From contig NZ_WWDL01000005.1 of the NCBI RefSeq assembly GCF_009848505.1, forward strand, positions 1-64,000: DNA of 64,000 nt, written 5' to 3'. Positions 8,099-16,407 of the stretch are shown one piece after another (the first letter of the stretch is position 1; the number at the start of each line of letters is the position of its first letter). The position numbers and the translations under genes are program-made. Below the pieces are notes generated by a model. It saw only the letters and a list, made by a program, of their open reading frames with translations. It was not told the origin of the DNA and searched no databases. Source of the stretch: Muricoccus harenae (GTDB taxonomy: Bacteria > Pseudomonadota > Alphaproteobacteria > Acetobacterales > Acetobacteraceae).

Positions 8099-8317
8099 GC
8101 AGGGGGCCTTGCCCCCTGCACCCCCACCGTGGGGCGAACGCGCCCCCCGGACCCCGCGATCTGTTTGCAGATGCGCCTGAGGTCGGTGACCTCAGGCGAC
8201 TGACAGGTCAGACCGCGCGGCTTAAAAAATTCGCCTGCGGCGCCTACCCAAAAACTGATCGCGGGGTCCGGGGGGCCCGCCGGCCCCCCGGCGGAGGTCC
8301 GGAGGCAGAGCCTCCGG
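8099..8317. repeat. Mosaic palindromic intergenic repeat, full copy B
   Basis: Same modules and order as the copy at 1256-1485: the outer hairpin GCAGGGGGCCTTGCCCCCTGC (8099-8119), a GGACCCCGCGATCTG block, the palindrome CGCCTGAGGTC-ggt-GACCTCAGGCG (8174-8198), a CGCCTGCGGCGCC segment, GGGGTCCGGGG, and the terminal ccggaggcagagcctccgg hairpin (8299-8317). It lies between the DUF1835 stop and the 5' side of trxA, so unlike copies A and C it is not between convergent genes and may carry or insulate the trxA promoter. Confidence 0.8.
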
Positions 8318-8325
8318 CGCCCCCC

Positions 8326-9255
8326 TCACCCAAACAACCCAGCCCGTCCCCGCCCCGGCGGCACATCCGTCACCCCCGCCGCCCGCGGGTTCCACCACCA
8401 CCCGCCGCCCGGCCCGACCACCACCCCCGCCTGGAAGCGCGGCCCCGGCACATAGCGCTCCTCCCCCGCCAGGATCGCCGCCCCGCGTGGCGTCAGCCCA
8501 TGCGGCGCATCCCGCGAAACCAGCCGCCGCGTCCCGGTCGAAAGCCGCTTCAGCAGGTCCTGCACGATCAGGTCGGTCACGTGGAACACCGGATCGGAGG
8601 CCCGCAGGTGCCGGAACAGCGCGCTCTCATCCCCCGCCCCGCCCGCGACGCCTTCCATCAGCCGCCGCTCCGTCAGCCCCAGCCCATCCGTCACCCAGGG
8701 CAGGTCCTGCAGGTGCCGCCGCATCGCCCGCGCCAGATGCGGAAAGGGCAGGGCCCGGCGGGAAAGCCGGTCCAGCGCCGTCGGGTCCGGTGCGGAGAAG
8801 GCCCGCCACACCTCCGCCCCGGCCTCCACCCCGGACCAGGGCAGCGGCTCCGGTACCAGCGCCTCCAGTTCCCCCTGCGGCAGCTCGGGGAAGGTCCGGA
8901 GGCCATCCGCCGGCATCAGGTGCAGCCGCCCCGCCAGCACGGGCATGTCCGCCAGCAGGGACAGCAGCCGGATCAGCACCGCCTGGTCCCACAGGTCATG
9001 CTCGAACCACAGCAGGATGCGCTCATGCCCGGCCAGTTCCCGCAGGGCCGCATACTCCGCCGCCAGCCGCGCCCGCACCGCCGCCACCCCATGCCCGTAA
9101 TGCCCGGCTACGAAGACCGCGCGGCGGGAGACGTATTCGGAAAGGAACTTCCCCTCCACCGGGCCCTGGCAGACGGGGTCGGCCAGGCAGAAATACGCTC
9201 CCGGCACCCGGCCCCGCAGGTCGTCGCCGCATCGGATGGAAGCGGTCCCCTCCAT
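8326..9255 (-). CDS. DUF1835 domain protein
   Basis: 309 residues. The N-terminal third matches DUF1835: SIRCGDDLRGRVPGAYF, a DPVCQGPV segment, and ERILLWFEHDLWDQAVLIRLL. The C-terminal half is helical with a winged-helix-like look around LTERRLMEGVAGG and DLIVQDLLKRL. DUF1835 proteins are uncharacterised; some lie next to sigma factors or DUF3658 genes. No signal peptide or membrane segment. It ends beside repeat copy B and lies 18 bases downstream of the purD stop on the same strand, so it may be co-transcribed with purD. Confidence 0.7.
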   Translation of the reverse strand: MEGTASIRCGDDLRGRVPGAYFCLADPVCQGPVEGKFLSEYVSRRAVFVAGHYGHGVAAVRARLAAEYAALRELAGHERILLWFEHDLWDQAVLIRLLSLLADMPVLAGRLHLMPADGLRTFPELPQGELEALVPEPLPWSGVEAGAEVWRAFSAPDPTALDRLSRRALPFPHLARAMRRHLQDLPWVTDGLGLTERRLMEGVAGGAGDESALFRHLRASDPVFHVTDLIVQDLLKRLSTGTRRLVSRDAPHGLTPRGAAILAGEERYVPGPRFQAGVVVGPGGGWWWNPRAAGVTDVPPGRGRAGLFG

Positions 9256-9273
9256 CAGTTCAGGACACCGGCT

Positions 9274-10542
9274 TCAGAGCGCCCGGTGCGCGATGTCGCG
9301 CCGGCAAAACCCGCCGGGCCAGTCCAGCGCATCCACCGCGGCATAGGCCGCCTCCCGCGCCGTCCGCAGGTCCGGCGCCGTCGCACCGATCCCGAGCACC
9401 CGTCCGCCCGAGGCCACCACGGCCCCATCCGCGCCCTGCGCCGTGCCCGCATGGAACACCCGCACGCCGGGGATGGCCGCCGCCTTTTCCAGCCCGCCGA
9501 TCGGCTCGCCCTTGGTCACCGCCCCCGGATAGCCCCGCGCCGCCACCACCACGACGAGCGAGGGATCCGCCGACCATTCCAGCTCCACCCCCGAAAGATC
9601 GCCGCGCGCGGAGGCCAGCAGCGCCGGCAGCAGGTCGCTCTTCAGGCGCATCATCAGCGCCTGGCACTCCGGATCGCCGAAACGCACGTTGAACTCGATC
9701 ACCCGCGGCCCCGTCGCCGTCAGCATCAGCCCGACGAACAGCACGCCCCGGAAGGGCGAGCCCCGCCGCGCCATCTCCGCCAGCACCGGCTCCACCACCC
9801 GCGTCATCACCTCGTCCCGCATCGCGTCGGTGAAGGCGGGCGGCGGCGAATAGGCGCCCATGCCGCCGGTGTTCGGCCCGGTATCGCCATCCCCCACGCG
9901 CTTATGGTCCTGCGCCGCCGCCATCGGCACCGCCCGCACCCCGTCGCACAGGGCGAAGAAGGAGGCCTCCTCCCCCATCATGCATTCCTCGATCACCACG
10001 CTGGCGCCAGCCGCGCCATGCACGCGACTCTCCATGATGTCGGCGATGGCCGCCTCGGCCTCCTCCAGCGTGGCCGCGACCACCACGCCCTTCCCGGCCG
10101 CCAGCCCATCCGCCTTGACCACGATCGGCGCGCCCCGCACCCGCACATAGTCGCGCGCCGCCACCGGATCGTCGAAGCGCCGCCACGCCGCGGTCGGTGC
10201 CCCCGCGGCATCCAGCACCTCCTTGGTGAAGGCCTTAGACCCTTCCAGCATGGCCGCCGCCGCGCTTGGCCCGAAACAGGGAATCCCCGCCTCGGCGCAG
10301 GCATCGGCCAGCCCCAGCGTCAGCGGCGCCTCCGGGCCTGCCACCACCAGCTCCACGCCATTCTCCCGCGCAAAGCCCACCAGCCCCGGGATGTCCTCCG
10401 CCCCGATCGCCACGCAGCCGGCGAATTCCGCGATCCCCGGATTGCCCGGAGCGCACCACAGCTGCGTCAGCAGCGGACTCTGCACGATCTTCCATGCCAG
10501 CGCATGCTCGCGGCCACCGCCGCCGACCAGAAGAACCTTCAT
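9274..10542 (-). CDS. purD: Phosphoribosylamine-glycine ligase
   Basis: 422 residues, full length. MKVLLVGGGGREHALAWK is the signature N-terminus; the ATP-grasp part shows PIVVKADGLAAGKGVVVA, GPNTGGMGAYSP and VIEFNVRFGDPECQ. It catalyses the second step of purine synthesis, joining glycine to phosphoribosylamine with ATP. The start at 10542 follows directly from the signature. It sits next to a histidine kinase and xseA. Confidence 0.97.
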   Translation of the reverse strand: MKVLLVGGGGREHALAWKIVQSPLLTQLWCAPGNPGIAEFAGCVAIGAEDIPGLVGFARENGVELVVAGPEAPLTLGLADACAEAGIPCFGPSAAAAMLEGSKAFTKEVLDAAGAPTAAWRRFDDPVAARDYVRVRGAPIVVKADGLAAGKGVVVAATLEEAEAAIADIMESRVHGAAGASVVIEECMMGEEASFFALCDGVRAVPMAAAQDHKRVGDGDTGPNTGGMGAYSPPPAFTDAMRDEVMTRVVEPVLAEMARRGSPFRGVLFVGLMLTATGPRVIEFNVRFGDPECQALMMRLKSDLLPALLASARGDLSGVELEWSADPSLVVVVAARGYPGAVTKGEPIGGLEKAAAIPGVRVFHAGTAQGADGAVVASGGRVLGIGATAPDLRTAREAAYAAVDALDWPGGFCRRDIAHRAL

Positions 10543-10657
10543 GCGCACCCCAATCTCCTGCACCGCCGGCTGCTGCACCGGCGCGCCGCCTTATGCCGCG
10601 TAAGCCGCCCCGCGTCTGCGCCTTAGGGCGCCTGGCCAGCAGCCCGCGAAGCCCGCC

Positions 10658-11830
10658 TCAGGTCACGAGCGGAAAAAGCACGCAGAACCCCGTCCCCTGC
10701 GCCTGCTCCGCCTGCACCATGCGCCCGCCGATCTGCTTCACCAGCCCCCGCACCAACTCCGTGCCCGAACTGCCCGCGCGCGGCGGCCCCATGCCCGCCC
10801 CGTCGTCGCGCACGCAGAGCTGCGCCTCGCCGCCCGACAGGGTGGCGAACTCCACCCGGATCGTCCCGCTCCGCCCCTCCGGAAAGGCGTGCTTCAGCGC
10901 ATTGGTCACCAGCTCGTTCACGATCAGCCCCAGCGGCACCGCCCGGGCATGCGGCATTTCCACCGGCTCCAGTGACGTCTCGATCAAAACCCCCTCCCGC
11001 CGTTGCGAGAGATTGCCGCATAGCGCCTGCAGGTAATCGGCGATCTCGATCTGCCCCGTGCCGCTGTCCAGGTTCAGCTGGTCATGCGCCACGCCGATCG
11101 CTCCCACACGCTCAAGCACATGGCCGAAGATCCGCCGCGCCTCCGCATCCGGCAGCCGGCGCCGCTGCATCACCAGCAGCGCCATGATCAGCTGCAGGTC
11201 GTTCTTGCTGCGATGCTGCAGCTCAACCCGCAGCATCCGTTCCTGCGCCAGCAGCCGGGCGGTGTCGGCGGCCGCGTCCACCACCTCCTTGATCCCGATC
11301 CGCCCGCGCAGCGCCAGCCCCAGCGTGTTCCCCAGGGCCTGGAGGAACTGCGTGTCGTCGGGCCCGAAATAGCGCGGGATTTCGCTGTCCACCTCCAGCA
11401 CGCCCCACACATCGCCATCAACCGCCACGGGCACGTTCAGCACCGAGATGATGCCGTGCTCCCGAAGCAGCGCCGAGTAGCGGAACTCCGGATTGCGCGA
11501 GACGTCCCCGATCACGTTCGGCAGCCGCGTGCGCAGCGCCTGGCCTGGCGGTGAGGCCAGGTCGGTGCCCAGGCTCACATGCCCCACCACCCCCGGCTTC
11601 CACCCCACCCCCGCAATGATCAGCAGGTCCGCCGCCTCTGGCCGGTAGCGCAGCACCTTGCTGTGCCGCACGCCAATGCCCCGCGCGGCCTGCACGCAGG
11701 CCAGCTGCGCCACCCGGTCCGCCTCGCTGCTCTCGGCCGCCATGCGCCCGAAATCGCTGAGGATCTCCGCATAGCGGCGCAGCCGCGCAAGCTGCTCCTC
11801 CATCGGGATTTCGGTGGCGTCCACGGACAT
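10658..11830 (-). CDS. GAF-domain sensor histidine kinase (HisKA_2 type)
   Basis: 390 residues. A GAF domain occupies about 25-175 (ending around YFGPDDTQFLQALGNTLGLAL). The H-box ELQHRSKNDLQLIMALL puts the phospho-acceptor His at 206, of the HisKA_2/LovK-like kind. The ATPase domain has the N-box LIVNELVTNALKHAFPEG (about 302-319) and the G-box DDGAGMG. No membrane segment, so it is a soluble sensor; the GAF ligand is unknown. It diverges from xseA. No response regulator lies beside it, so its partner is elsewhere. Confidence 0.88.
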   Translation of the reverse strand: MSVDATEIPMEEQLARLRRYAEILSDFGRMAAESSEADRVAQLACVQAARGIGVRHSKVLRYRPEAADLLIIAGVGWKPGVVGHVSLGTDLASPPGQALRTRLPNVIGDVSRNPEFRYSALLREHGIISVLNVPVAVDGDVWGVLEVDSEIPRYFGPDDTQFLQALGNTLGLALRGRIGIKEVVDAAADTARLLAQERMLRVELQHRSKNDLQLIMALLVMQRRRLPDAEARRIFGHVLERVGAIGVAHDQLNLDSGTGQIEIADYLQALCGNLSQRREGVLIETSLEPVEMPHARAVPLGLIVNELVTNALKHAFPEGRSGTIRVEFATLSGGEAQLCVRDDGAGMGPPRAGSSGTELVRGLVKQIGGRMVQAEQAQGTGFCVLFPLVT

Positions 11831-11935
11831 GCGGGCTGGTAGCCTCCTGCTGTTGAAGTAACGGAAAGGCCGGGGCGGCCGGAAGTTTCTGGCCGGCGCG
11901 TGGCGCCGGCGCCCGCGAACCGCCATAATCCCCCG

Positions 11936-13384
11936 ATGGACGGCACGCCCAGCAACATCCCCGAATACAGCGTCTCGGAAATCTCCGGCGCGGTGAAGCG
12001 CACGCTGGAGAGCGCCTTCGGCCGCATCCGCGTGCGCGGCGAGATCTGCGAGTTCAAGACCTATCCCTCCGGCCACTCCTACCTCTCGATGAAGGACGAA
12101 AGCGGCACGATCCGTGCCATTATCTGGCGCGGCGCCCTCTCGAAACTCACCGTGAAACCGGAAAACGGGGTGGAGGTGATCGCGACAGGCAAGATCACCG
12201 CTTCCGACAAGCGCTCCGACTACGCCCTGCAGATCGAGCGCCTGGAATATGCCGGCGAAGGCGCGCTTCTCGCCCGTATCGAGAAGCTCCGCCTGCGCCT
12301 CGGCGCCGAAGGCCTGTTCGACGAAGCCCGCAAGCGCCCCCTGCCCTTCCTGCCCGAGGTGATCGGCGTCATCACCAGCGAGAAGGGCGCGGTGCTGCAC
12401 GACATCCGCACCACTCTCGCCCGCCGCTTCCCCCGCCGCGTGCTGCTGATCCCCGTGGCCGTGCAGGGCAACGGCGCCGCCGAGCAGGTCGCCGCCGCCA
12501 TCGCCATCATGGGCGGCCTCTCCCCCCTCGGGCGCATCCCGCGACCCGATGTCATCATCGTCGCGCGCGGCGGCGGCAGCCTTGAGGACCTGATGGCCTT
12601 CAACGAGGAAATCGTCGTCCGCGCCGCCGCCGCCTCCCCCATCCCGCTCATCTCCGCCGTCGGCCACGAAACCGACACGACGCTGATCGACTTCGCCTCC
12701 GACCGCCGCGCCCCCACCCCCACCGCCGCGGCCGAACTCGCCGTCCCTTCCCGCGAGGAACTCCTGGCCGCCCTGCAGCAACGCGCCACCCGCCTCGCCC
12801 GCGCGGGCCATTCCGTGCTCGAGCGCGGCCATCTGCGCCTCTCCCGCGCCTCCTCCGGCCTGCCCGACCTTCCCGCCCTCATCGCCGCCGGCCGCAACCG
12901 ACTGGAGGATCGCGGCCACCGCCTGCAGCTCGCCCCGCGCGCGCTGATCGCGGCCAAGCGCCGCACCCTCGAATCCGCCGCCTCCCGCCTTCCTCGCCCA
13001 CAGGAAGCCATCGCGCAGCGGCGTGCGGTCCTGGACCTCCTCGGCCTCCGCATCACCGGCGCAACCCAGGCCGCCCTAGCCCGCAAGTCCCGCACCCTCG
13101 CCTTGCAGCCCGATCCCACGCCGTTCCTCCGCTCCCGCATGCGCGAATGCCGCACGGCGCTGCGCGGCCTCTCCGCCCGCCTCGAAGGCGCCTCCTACCA
13201 GGCCCTCCTGGAACGCGGCTTCGCCCTGGTGCGCGACAGCAGCGGCCTCCCCGTCACGGCGGCAGCCAGCGTCGCCCCGGGGCAGCGGCTGACGCTGCAA
13301 TTCGCGGATGGCAGCGTGAACGTGGCGGATGAGCGCGCGAAGAAGCGCGGAAAGGCGGCGGCGGAGCAGGAGACGCTGCTTTAA
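11936..13384 (+). CDS. xseA: Exodeoxyribonuclease VII large subunit
   Basis: 482 residues. The N-terminal OB fold is visible in FGRIRVRGEICEFKTYPSGH and YLSMKDESGTIRAIIWRG. The catalytic domain includes PEVIGVITSEKGAVLHDI, DVIIVARGGGSLEDLMAFNEE and ISAVGHETDTTLIDFASDRRAPTPTAAAE (cited here as two joined motifs), all hallmark segments. A long helical region follows, as in the family. With the small subunit (not in this window) it degrades single-stranded DNA. The start at 11936 gives the expected N-terminus. A hairpin follows the stop. Confidence 0.96.
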   Translation: MDGTPSNIPEYSVSEISGAVKRTLESAFGRIRVRGEICEFKTYPSGHSYLSMKDESGTIRAIIWRGALSKLTVKPENGVEVIATGKITASDKRSDYALQIERLEYAGEGALLARIEKLRLRLGAEGLFDEARKRPLPFLPEVIGVITSEKGAVLHDIRTTLARRFPRRVLLIPVAVQGNGAAEQVAAAIAIMGGLSPLGRIPRPDVIIVARGGGSLEDLMAFNEEIVVRAAAASPIPLISAVGHETDTTLIDFASDRRAPTPTAAAELAVPSREELLAALQQRATRLARAGHSVLERGHLRLSRASSGLPDLPALIAAGRNRLEDRGHRLQLAPRALIAAKRRTLESAASRLPRPQEAIAQRRAVLDLLGLRITGATQAALARKSRTLALQPDPTPFLRSRMRECRTALRGLSARLEGASYQALLERGFALVRDSSGLPVTAAASVAPGQRLTLQFADGSVNVADERAKKRGKAAAEQETLL

Positions 13385-13393
13385 GGGGACAGG

Positions 13394-13414
13394 CCGGGGG
13401 AGGTATCCCCCCGG
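13394..13414. terminator. Hairpin after xseA
   Basis: CCGGGGG and CCCCCGG flank a short loop (the GGGGGAGGTATCCCCC type), followed by a C run and TTCTATTTTC. A nearly identical hairpin follows rlmN at 42674-42695, so it appears to be a standard terminator form in this genome. Confidence 0.6.
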
Positions 13415-13450
13415 ACCCCCTTCTATTTTCGTCGGTTTACTGGAGCACCC

Positions 13451-14248
13451 ATGGCAACTCGCCGCGCTGTCCTTGCCCTGCCCGCTCTGCTGCTTGCCCG
13501 GCCGGCTGCGGCCCTCATCCTCCCGGATCGCGTGACGCAGGGCGCGCTCGTCACCGGCCGCGCGGATCCCGGCAGCCGCATCGCCTATGAAGGCCGCAAC
13601 CTTCGCGTCTCCCTCCAGGGCATCTTCGCCTTCGGCCTCGGGCGGGACGCCGGACCACAGGCCAGCCTCGCCGTCACCACCCCGGACGGCCGCCGCGAGG
13701 AACGCCGCCTCGCGGTCGCCCCGCGCGAATGGGACATCCAGCGTCTCGAAGGCCTCCCCGGCCGCATGGTGACGCCCGATGCCGAAGCCCTCGCCCGCAT
13801 CCGCGCGGAACAGGAACGCCTGAACGCGGCCCGCCGCACGGACAGCGCCACGCCGCATTTCGCCGAGGGCTTCGAATGGCCTACGCGCGGCCGCATCAGC
13901 GGCGTCTATGGCAGCCAGCGCATCCTGAACGGGCAGCCCCGCGCGCCCCATCTCGGGCTGGACATCGCGGTGCCCACCGGCACGCCGCTGGCCGCCGCGG
14001 CCTCAGGCCGCGTCACCCCCGCCGACGATCTCTATTTCACGGGAAACACCCTGCTGATCGAGCATGGCCACGGCGTGACCACCCTCTACGCCCATATGTC
14101 GCGGCTGGACGTGCGGGAGGGGGAGGCAGTGTCGCGCGGCCAGGTCATCGGCGCATCCGGCGCCACCGGCCGCGTCACCGGCCCGCACCTGCACCTGGCC
14201 CTCTTCTGGCTCGCGACGGCGCTCGATCCGCGTCTCCTGCTCCCCTGA
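13451..14248 (+). CDS. M23-family metallopeptidase (LytM-like), secreted
   Basis: 265 residues with a signal peptide (ATRRAVLALPALLLARPAAA). The C-terminal domain is a complete LytM/M23 peptidase: HLGLD (His167, Asp171) and the HxH pair in GPHLHLA (246-248) provide the zinc ligands, with YAHMS between them. All metal ligands are present, so it should be an active peptidoglycan hydrolase in the periplasm. GGAG lies 5 bases before the ATG. It follows xseA by 66 bases with a hairpin between. Confidence 0.9.
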   Translation: MATRRAVLALPALLLARPAAALILPDRVTQGALVTGRADPGSRIAYEGRNLRVSLQGIFAFGLGRDAGPQASLAVTTPDGRREERRLAVAPREWDIQRLEGLPGRMVTPDAEALARIRAEQERLNAARRTDSATPHFAEGFEWPTRGRISGVYGSQRILNGQPRAPHLGLDIAVPTGTPLAAAASGRVTPADDLYFTGNTLLIEHGHGVTTLYAHMSRLDVREGEAVSRGQVIGASGATGRVTGPHLHLALFWLATALDPRLLLP

Positions 14249-14263
14249 TTCGGCTTCCGTCAT

Positions 14264-14524
14264 TCAGGCCGCCGCGGGCCGCACCCCCATCATCGGCGAC
14301 GGCGGCACGGCGGGCAGCAAGGCCGGGCCGGGGCGCAGCGCCAGCAAGCCGTCGCGCGGCGCCGCCTCGCGATTCCCCGCCCGCGCACCATCCACCATGG
14401 TGGACGGGGTGATGCCACGCAGAAGAACGCGCGGCGGAAAATAGTCGCGGCCAGGAAGTGGTGCGCGCATGAACTCGAACTCCGGAACCAGGACCAGGCG
14501 CCCATCCCGTGCCGCCGGAAACAT
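14264..14524 (-). CDS. Small hypothetical protein
   Basis: 86 residues, no family recognised. The reading frame has very high third-position GC and a plausible amino-acid mix (VLVPEFEF, LPGRDYFPPRVLLRGITPS), which argues for real coding. It has no signal peptide or membrane helix and no clear ribosome binding site before 14524; an in-frame start at 14581 is also possible. It ends convergent with the M23 peptidase. Confidence 0.35.
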   Translation of the reverse strand: MFPAARDGRLVLVPEFEFMRAPLPGRDYFPPRVLLRGITPSTMVDGARAGNREAAPRDGLLALRPGPALLPAVPPSPMMGVRPAAA

Positions 14525-14743
14525 CCGGTCGGAACAGTGGATCGCCCGTCTCGCCAACAGTGTTGTCGCGGACCGGCGCACTCAAGATGGCCCGCCGTGA
14601 CAAGACGGTGAAGGATCTATTTTCCCCGCCGGGGCCCTGAACGCGGCAAGCGGGCCCGCGTTTCGCTCCACCAAAACCCTTACGCCGGCAGCATGACGGG
14701 CCCGTTAACCTATGCTTCACACACCGTCCCGAATTTAGGTCGT

Positions 14744-14935
14744 ATGCTGCCACCGCCCCTCAACGAGCCGCCGCTCGTCGCCATCTTCCGCAGCGATGAC
14801 GCCGCCAGCGCCGCCATCGCCGAAACTCAGGCCGAGCTCATGCGACGCCCGGCCCCGGGCATCGTCCTCCTGCGCCCAATGCACGGTTTGCGCGAACGCC
14901 TCTACGCCAGCGGCGCCGCGCTGGTAGTTCCATAG
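14744..14935 (+). CDS. Small hypothetical protein
   Basis: 63 residues starting MLPPPLNEPPLVAIFRSDD. Codon use fits neighbouring genes (third positions mostly G or C). The fold looks like a short alpha/beta unit (strand LVAIF, helix ASAAIAETQAELM, strand GIVLL). No family recognised. An in-frame ATG at 14693 is possible but lies in less coding-like sequence. Confidence 0.4.
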   Translation: MLPPPLNEPPLVAIFRSDDAASAAIAETQAELMRRPAPGIVLLRPMHGLRERLYASGAALVVP

Positions 14936-15062
14936 TCCCGAACGAAATCGGGAAGCGCGGCGGCCACAGGAAGGCAGGCTTGACCCGCGCTGACGCAATC
15001 ACCACCCGCGCATGATACCTTGCGTCACAGACAACGGAGGCCGGAGGCGCGCGTCGCCTCCA

Positions 15063-15644
15063 ATGATGCTGATGGATGTTCTGCGTCCCTATCGCGGCAT
15101 GGCCTACAACAACGCCTGGGCGAACCATCGCCTGCTGGCCGCCTGCACCCGGCTAAAGCCCGGCGAGTTCGACGCGCCACGCACCGGTTTCTTCCCGAGC
15201 CTGCGCGCCACGCTCAACCACATCCTCGTCATCGATCGCTTCTACGTGGACGCGATGGAAGGAGGCACGCTCGGCCCGGCGGCCTGGGCGGATCCGGAGC
15301 CCTGCGCCACCGTCGCCGCACTCCAGGAAGCGCAGGCGGAGATCGACCACCGCCTGATCACCCTCGTGGCGGCGTTGGACGACGCCGGCCTGGAACGCAT
15401 CGTTTCCGTGCACCGCGCAACGCGTATCCAGCAGGAGCGGATGGACCGTTTGCTGCTGCATCTGTTCCAGCACCAGATCCACCATCGCGGCCAGGCCCAT
15501 GCGATGCTGAGCGGCACCTCGGTACGCCCGCCCCAGCTCGACGAATTCTTCTCCGCGAAAGAGGCACCACTGCGCGCCGGGGAGTTCGCGGAGCTCGGCT
15601 GGACGGAGGAAACGGTCTGGCCCCCGCCGCAATCCGTCACCTGA
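15063..15644 (+). CDS. DinB-family protein
   Basis: 193 residues, a four-helix DinB-like protein. The three metal-binding histidines are visible: His in LRATLNHILVIDRFYVDAM, and two in LLLHLFQHQIHHRGQAHAML, a segment typical of the family. DinB-like proteins are often thiol-dependent transferases or DNA-damage-linked proteins of unknown substrate. The start at 15063 (MMLMDVLRPY) is the most likely, with GGAGG about 15 bases upstream. It ends convergent with the ABC transporter operon. Confidence 0.82.
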   Translation: MMLMDVLRPYRGMAYNNAWANHRLLAACTRLKPGEFDAPRTGFFPSLRATLNHILVIDRFYVDAMEGGTLGPAAWADPEPCATVAALQEAQAEIDHRLITLVAALDDAGLERIVSVHRATRIQQERMDRLLLHLFQHQIHHRGQAHAMLSGTSVRPPQLDEFFSAKEAPLRAGEFAELGWTEETVWPPPQSVT

Positions 15645-15705
15645 CCGCCTGCTCCACGCAGGCCGCTGATTGCAACAGTCGTTGCAACCGCCGCCGCGCT
15701 CGTGC

Positions 15706-16407
15706 CTAGCCCACCACCGCCCGCGCAGCCCCATCGGCCACCACGCGCCCATCCTCCATCGCCACGATCCGGTCCGCCACGTCCAGGATGCGCGGATCAT
15801 GCGTCACCAGCAGGATCGCGGCACCGCGGGACCGCGCCAGGTCGCGCAGCAGATGCACCACCTCCTGCCCGCTGGCCTTGTCCAGCGCAGCGGTCGGCTC
15901 ATCCGCCAGTACCAGCCCGGGCGAACCCACCAGCGCCCGCGCCACCGCCACGCGCTGTCGCTGCCCGCCCGAAAGCTGCCCCGGCCGCTTCTCCGCATGC
16001 TCCGCCAGCCCCACCGAAGCCAGCATCTCCCCCGCGCGCTCCAGCCGCCCGCGATCCGTGGTGCCGCCATCCAGCTCCAGCGCCATGGCCACGTTCTGCC
16101 GCGCGCTCAGGAAGCCCAGCAGGTTGTGGTTCTGGAAGATGAATCCGATGTTCCGCCGCAACGCGACGCGATCCGCCTCCCGCGCCCCTGCCAGCTCCCG
16201 TCCCAGCACGCGGCAGGATCCCTGCTGCACCGCGCGCAGCGCGCCCGCCAGCGTCAGCAGCGTCGTCTTGCCGCTGCCCGAAGGGCCGGTGAGCAGCACG
16301 ATCTCCCCCGGCGCCACGCGCAGGTCCACGTCCCGCAGCACCTCCCGCCGCAGCACGCCCTCGCCATAGGCGTAGGTGAGATCCGAGATCTCGACAGGAT
16401 TCATCAT
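15706..16407 (-). CDS. ABC exporter ATP-binding subunit (DevA/MacB-like)
   Basis: 233 residues. Walker A GPSGSGKT (41-48), the signature LSGGQ (145-149), Walker B LVLADE (165-170) and the switch His in VTHD are all intact. Closest in type to the ATPases of DevBCA heterocyst exporters and LolD/MacB systems. The start overlaps the permease stop (TGATG), showing translational coupling. It is the last gene of the TetR-HlyD-permease-ATPase operon. Confidence 0.9.
   Translation of the reverse strand: MMNPVEISDLTYAYGEGVLRREVLRDVDLRVAPGEIVLLTGPSGSGKTTLLTLAGALRAVQQGSCRVLGRELAGAREADRVALRRNIGFIFQNHNLLGFLSARQNVAMALELDGGTTDRGRLERAGEMLASVGLAEHAEKRPGQLSGGQRQRVAVARALVGSPGLVLADEPTAALDKASGQEVVHLLRDLARSRGAAILLVTHDPRILDVADRIVAMEDGRVVADGAARAVVG

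Noticed and set aside
8500-10626. A 708-codon open frame on the plus strand across DUF1835 and purD
   Set aside because: His/Arg/Pro-rich translation typical of antisense reading; purD on the other strand is certain.
13147-13332. Small plus-strand frame inside xseA
   Set aside because: Out-of-frame shadow of the exonuclease C-terminus with no initiation signal.
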